A stretch of DNA of 64,000 bases from Pinus tabuliformis (taxonomy: Eukaryota > Streptophyta > Pinopsida > Pinales > Pinaceae): contig CM062817.1 of NCBI GenBank assembly GCA_031772625.1, forward strand, positions 950,768,327 through 950,832,326, in the 5' to 3' direction. The position numbers were made by a program, and so were the translations under genes. This document shows positions 59,401 through 64,000 of this stretch, in pieces; position 1 is the first letter of the stretch; the number at the start of each line of letters is the position of its first letter. A model generated the notes under the pieces. That model saw nothing but the letters and a program-made list of their open reading frames with translations, was not told the origin of the DNA and did no database searches.

Positions 59401-60343
59401 CCTCCCCTAAATAGTCTCAAACATTTAAAAGTTATAATTTATTAATATCACTATTCAAATTTAGCTTATTGAAAATTATCATCATTTTTGGCAGATTATT
59501 GATTTCTTAAGATAGATAGAACATAATCCTTAATGCAATTACTTACCACAATATTGAAAGCGGAAAATCAATAAACTTAGATTTTGTGTGCCAGTGGTGA
59601 AGTTGTTTTACGTGGAAGACTATGGAGTTCCGATGATGAAACCGAAACGTAGTGTTCAATAGCCATCCCTAATGTTGTGGATGAACTTAAAACCTCATGG
59701 ACGCAGGGTTGCTTTTAGCATGCCATTAGAATGATTTAAATTCGATGAAATCAGATAAAAGCAATCCGAGTGACTGGGAATGTTGTTCATAACAATACAC
59801 AAATTAATGTACGGTGAAAGTCCATTAAAATATGTAAGATACAAAAGATCTACTCTTCATCTTTTTGTAATAAACTAATTCCGTACTCGCACAAATTTCA
59901 TCATCAAATATTGCCTTCTTGTAGGACTTTTAACAAGTTTAAACTGATCCAAACATAACCCCTCAAATCTTGCACACATTTCAGCCATTTTCGCTGTGAA
60001 TTTCTCCAGCCAAAATCCCTCAATATCAATGAATGAGTGAATTATGCCAGTGAAAAATGAGCAGGTCCATCAGAATGAATGATGATGGAGAGAATAGAAG
60101 GTAAGATATGCATATGCATACCTTGATTCTCCACAGAATAGGAACTAAAAGGCAGAGCCGGAAATAGAGTTCACTTAAGACAATCCAATAAGGGAGCCTT
60201 TCCCTAGTAGGATCTGGTTGGCTTGTTTTGAAAAGAATTTAGTGCACAGTGAGTTATCACACGATGGTTGGCATGCAAACAACACGATGATTAGGGAAGT
60301 AAGAGCTGCTCATATCAAATTGAAGTCATTTTGAAATAAAGAA
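59401..60343. other. Gene-free stretch
   Basis: I find no supported gene. A palindromic ATATGCATATGCATA lies near 60,106-60,120. Confidence 0.4.
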
Positions 60344-61030
60344 TGTTGGGCTTTTTCTAATTTAAAATTTGAAAATGTTGAATATGTAACTAATGTTTCC
60401 ATGTGTTTTAGCTTATTTCTAGTTGTAATTGTGAGTTCATAGGTGTCAATCTAGAAGTTGTCATTTCCTATGTGTATGGGTTGTAATTGTGTCACGTGAG
60501 AGTCATAGATCCTCTATCTTACGATTTAGATTCATCAACATCTATGAATTATATCTTACATATGTAAATATTGTGATCAATAAAGGAGTGAACTCTGATT
60601 TGTGTGTGTAATAATGCACTCTCTTTAAATTTCTAACACAGTATCAGAGTAGGTTCTTGCTTGATTCCTTTGTGGTAAGGTCACGAAGAGGTTAGGAAGA
60701 TGTGAACATTGTGATAATAATTGATTAGATTAAGTGTAGTTTAGATGTGTGCTTGTTTTTGTTTCGTTCCTATTAAGATTTTTGTGTAGATTTGTTTTTG
60801 TGAAGATCTAGAGTCCAAGAAAAATTGTTGGATGTGATTGAGAGAAGCCGAAATATCAAATCATCGTCCAAGAGTATTGTACACGTGTTGTTGTCAAGAG
60901 AACGCAGTACTCAGGGCCGAGTGCTGCAATGTTTGTCATTGATATTAAAAGAGTGAACATGTTGATTCCCTGGCACATAAAATAGGGGGGCGACATGCTC
61001 CAGATATAAAAAAATAAAAATAAAAATTGA
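60344..61030 (+). mobile_element. Copia LTR plus primer-binding site and leader, truncated
   Basis: A 295-bp LTR (60,344-60,638) starts TGTTGGGCTT and ends TTCTAACA. It is followed at once by CAGTATCAGAGTAGG, a close match to the Met-tRNA primer site TGGTATCAGAGC. AATAAAGGAGTG at about 60,578 suits a poly(A) signal. About 390 bases of leader follow and then the element ends against the opposite-strand LTR. No coding part remains. Confidence 0.7.
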
Positions 61031-61035
61031 GGAAC

Positions 61036-61880
61036 TGTTGAAGCAAAATCTATGTTTTATTTACGACTATTGCAGGTGCATTGTGTGGATACATGGCCAC
61101 TATTTTCAATCTCAGCAAGCTTCAATCATCGGATATCAACCACAATGAATTCTGATAAAAGCAAAGACAGACACACTCGAGATAAACACACTCCAAAACG
61201 TACCTACAACTGCAAAATTTCATTAACATATGCGAGACTCGAGTGGATGATATCTGATTTGTTGATCCCTCTGATTTATAATAGGAATTAAGTCAGTTAC
61301 ATCAAATAAACAAATAATTTTCTAGGTGGTGGTGGCCCTTAGAATTCAATCAATGTTGGTCTTTCAGATTTGAGGAGGTGAGGCGGTGTGATCAGGTGGC
61401 GACGACTCTTTGGAGTTTGAAGCATCATGGCAGTGTGCGGCGATGACAACGGAAGACGACTTGAAATAATTAATTATTCTTACATTCTCCCCCTTAATTA
61501 TTTCACAAGAAAGAACAAATTTTTGCTATCAAATCAAAATTTCGTTACATCATGCATACCCCTATGTTTTCCCTGTGAGTTTCAAACAATTCTTTTCCCA
61601 AGGGTTTTGTAAATATGTCTGGAAACTAGTCTTTTGATCTGCAGAAGTCCATACATATTTCATTATTGTCTACTAATTCTCAAATGGAATGATACCTCAT
61701 ATCAATATGTTTACTCTTATGATGGAAAACATGATTTCTTGATAATGCAATAGTAGACCTGTTGTCACAGGAAATTTGAGTTGTTTTTTTCTGTTCATGA
61801 TCTGAATGGGGAACTTAATGTTTGTTGTGCTAAATTCCAATTCATAATAGTAAACAAAGTGCTTGAGGATTATGAGGTAA
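61036..61880 (-). mobile_element. Copia fragment: 3' LTR, polypurine tract and RNase H end
   Basis: On the minus strand the end of a Copia RNase H (SRNHVFHHKSKHIDMRYH, then FPDIFTKPLGKELFE) is followed by a purine tract TTAAGGGGGAGAA (61,485-61,497). An LTR at 61,036-61,484 opens TGTAAGAAT and closes CAACA. A TATA-like TATTATAAATC lies on the minus strand near 61,272-61,282. The rest of the element is absent and the fragment is broken. It is not the same family as the element at 51,281-57,145, since the LTRs share no similarity that I can see. Confidence 0.75.
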
Positions 61881-63130
61881 ATTGCAGGTTAATCATGAGT
61901 TTTTATGTCCTTATATGTAATTCATGAGCTTAAAACATGAATTAAAAAAGCATTGAACAACAACATAATAGTAATACACTCAACAATTGATAAAGGAGTT
62001 CACCCCTCCTAGGTTGTGTCTCCTTGGTCCAACTTCCAATGGCTTGACCCAATCTCATTATGCTCAAAATACCTCAGTCATGAAGAGTACATAAAGTGTG
62101 TTGACTAAAAGATTGGCTAGTTTCCTCTTCAAGGAAACATTCTCTTGCAAATAACTCTCACTCTAAAAACATGACAACCTACAGTCAGTCATGAAACAAT
62201 CCGCAATAAAAAGTTCTCTCAAATCAAGACCCCATACTCCATCTCACAATGACCATAACAAGTAAAACAATTCACTTGAAGTACTAAAAGAGAAATTTAC
62301 TCAAAGACATAATGAGAAAAGAGAAACATGAGCTACACTATAGATGTCTCAACTCTTGTAGAAAACATATGAAGGCTAGAAAACCCCTACAAGGTCCTCT
62401 CCATTCTCGAAATCCTTCAAGAATGGATTCAATCCACTGGTTGATCCTAGCACCCATAGACTCAAACCTGTAAAAAGTCTCTTTAGAAATGCTTCAATGG
62501 CTTTGAAACATGTTCCATTGGCTTTAGAAGACCCAATAATACCTGTCTAGCCTCTTCATGCTCATGAAAATAAAGAAAAACTCAAGAAGATATGAGCTTC
62601 CCTAGCCTTTCTGCTAGTCATTCTACAATTTCCCCAAAATCTGGCACCGTTCCTACAATTTTGCCCCAAAATCCACTAACGAGGAACTAATTCCACCAAA
62701 TTCCAGATGAAATTGTCGAAGTGTTTAAACGACCTCCATGGCCCTAAATCCGAAAATCGTGGCCATATTTCCACCACACGTCCTAGGGTTGGCCATCGTG
62801 GCTCGCCCCTTAACTCCACTCAGTGGTTAAGGTTAGCATCGATGGTCAAGGCGGAGTTGTTTTCATACGCTAACTGTTGGAAGTTGTTGTGATTTTGATG
62901 GTTGTGTTAGATGGCACTGTTTGAGGTGGTTACATGGCACAGCTGCAGCACCGGTGGTTACGGTTAGTGTTGCGGTGGTTATGGCTAGTGGTCTTGGGAC
63001 GATGTCACATGGGAGATCTCATTTGTAGTTTAGCATATAACACTAACCCTAGTCTGCGGATCAAGGTCAGGGTTAACCAGAGTCCCCACCCTTCATATAT
63101 GCACCATAAAACATAAATATGTATTGTGCC
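61881..63130. other. Gene-free stretch, possibly decayed LTR DNA
   Basis: I find no supported gene. The interval 62,700-63,000 is GC-richer with repeated TGGTTA(C/T)GG and GTGGCC phrases. The 60-codon frames there have no family motif. Confidence 0.4.
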
Positions 63131-63139
63131 CCATCTTAA

Positions 63140-63300
63140 AAAAAGCAACACGTGTGGTGTAGTGGTGGAGGCTTTGGACTTGTGATTGGAGGTTGTGTGT
63201 TCAAACCTCGGTAGTTTAATTATGACATTACCATAAATTTTGGTGGCCCATGGGCTACCACATGGTCGTCCGTGGCCGCGCTTGGCCACGGTAAAATCCA
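63140..63300 (+). mobile_element. tRNA-derived SINE candidate
   Basis: A perfect pol III A box (TGGTGTAGTGG, 63,155-63,165) and a near-perfect B box (TGTTCAAACCT, 63,198-63,208; one mismatch to GGTTCRANNCC) are 32 bases apart, as in tRNA genes and tRNA-derived SINEs. The sequence between does not fold as a functional tRNA by eye. The 3' body holds strong hairpins. Ends and target duplication are not resolved. Confidence 0.5.
63242..63291. other. Two adjacent hairpins
   Basis: GGTGGCCCATGGGCTACC (63,242-63,259) is a near-palindrome. CCGTGGCC-GCGCTT-GGCCACGG (63,270-63,291) has a perfect 8-bp stem with a 6-base loop. They lie inside the SINE candidate body. Confidence 0.8.
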
Positions 63301-63639
63301 CAAACTAATAATATTCCGCCATTTTAAACCAATGAAACCCAATTAGATGTACAGTCACCTACCATGTTAGTAGCCTATTCAACTTGCCACATCAACAGTA
63401 TGTACTGTTGACTGTGCAGTGCTATTGATTTTTCCGTCAGATTCGCCTATTTGAGAAAAGGGACAGAATATGTTTCTGGGAGCATACGGTGTATGTTTTG
63501 TGCAAAACAAGTTGCGCCTCATTTAGGAGGACAAGAACTACATGGTTGTTTAGGTTCCACATGGAACCAACAACTTTGAATTTTGAGAAAAATTTTGAGC
63601 TCCGGATCACTCCTCCACACTAGGAACTTTGGGACCCCA
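63301..63639. other. Gene-free stretch next to the gypsy fossil
   Basis: No gene. Part of it may be the 3' non-coding end of the minus-strand gypsy fossil that follows. Confidence 0.35.
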
Positions 63640-64000
63640 AAATATCACTTTCTGCAGTTCAACAGATGAGGTACAATTCCCTCACCTTTCCAATCTTGAT
63701 CCATTTGGCCTTGCTCAGATTGGTTCCTTTGAGCCCCACATGAAGGTAGTCCACACTCCCTCGTTTTGAAGTCCTTGTTCTATTGTCAAGAATGGTGTCT
63801 TGTTGTAGTTCTTCAAGGTACTCAAGAGAGAAATCCTCAATGGAATTCTTGGATTTGTCTATGTCGCTATGGCCATCAATAGAAACATCCTTCCCAAAAA
63901 TGAAATCCAATGGCGATCTTCTGCAAAATCTTTACCAAGGATAAAATCCAAAAAGACTTTGGCAAATAACCCAAACAAGCTTCACATGGAAATACTTGTA
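63640..64000 (-). mobile_element. Ty3/gypsy (chromovirus-like) integrase end and chromodomain fossil
   Basis: The 83-codon minus frame at 63,910-63,659 begins MDFIFGKDVSIDGHSDIDKS, a phrase like the end of plant gypsy integrases (SPLDFVFGKD-type). It ends with ILDNRTRTSKRGSVDYLHVG and AKWIKIGKVRELYL, which fits the spacing of a chromovirus chromodomain (hydrophobic-W/Y, then K-G, then W). The rest of the element would lie beyond base 64,000. It is a broken old copy. Confidence 0.45.

Noticed and set aside
63155-63208. Functional tRNA gene
   Set aside because: The boxes fit pol III, but I cannot form a cloverleaf with acceptor and anticodon stems around them; a SINE is more likely.

Overview
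This is repeat-dominated nuclear DNA of a seed plant. The LINE-type elements carry a C-terminal RNase H, the Copia element is primed by initiator-Met tRNA, and the gag/protease families are plant-type. The very low gene density, deep nesting, long AT-rich tracts and heavily decayed elements fit a large gymnosperm (conifer-like) genome best; that assignment is an inference. I see no convincing intact host gene, no rRNA or tRNA gene and no CRISPR-like array.

Layout. 1-3.1 kb: minus-strand Ty3/gypsy fossil with RNase H, protease and gag. 3.1-6.1 kb: gene-free, with a degenerate repeat array. 6.1-8.4 kb: candidate plus-strand LTR fossil full of internal repeats. 8.6-11.4 kb: minus-strand Copia fossil. 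11.5-15.2 kb: first copy of an AT-rich repeat family, split by a possible host-gene fragment, which is itself split by a solo LTR. 15.2-19.3 kb: AT minisatellites and tandem duplications. 19.6-20.9 kb: decayed coding stretch of unknown family. 21.0-22.1 kb: minisatellites and a large palindromic TA tract. 22.2-28.7 kb: plus-strand LINE. 28.7-30.5 kb: second copy of the AT-rich repeat. 30.6-32.4 kb: a second decayed coding stretch of unknown family. 32.4-35.5 kb: gene-free AT-rich DNA.

35.5-50.75 kb: one minus-strand LINE, interrupted by a complete-looking 7.8-kb LTR retrotransposon (36,560-44,396) with a perfect 5-bp target duplication. That LTR element carries gag zinc knuckles and an aspartic protease but no recognisable polymerase or integrase, so it looks non-autonomous. 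Its LTR family also left the solo LTR at 13.5-14.5 kb. With the LTR element set aside, the LINE has a third open frame of 211 codons after the RNase H, very basic and unbroken.

51.3-57.1 kb: a minus-strand Copia element with both 158-bp LTRs, target duplication, primer-binding site and polypurine tract; it is the youngest insertion here by LTR divergence. 57.1-60.3 kb: tandemly duplicated AT-rich DNA. 60.3-61.9 kb: pieces of two Copia elements in opposite orientation. 63.1-63.3 kb: a tRNA-derived SINE candidate and strong hairpins. 63.6-64.0 kb: a gypsy integrase/chromodomain fossil leaving the window.

The genes here serve the elements' own copying rather than a host pathway. The main interest lies in the order of insertions, the gag-protease-only LTR family, the extra LINE frame, and the two unassigned decayed coding blocks.
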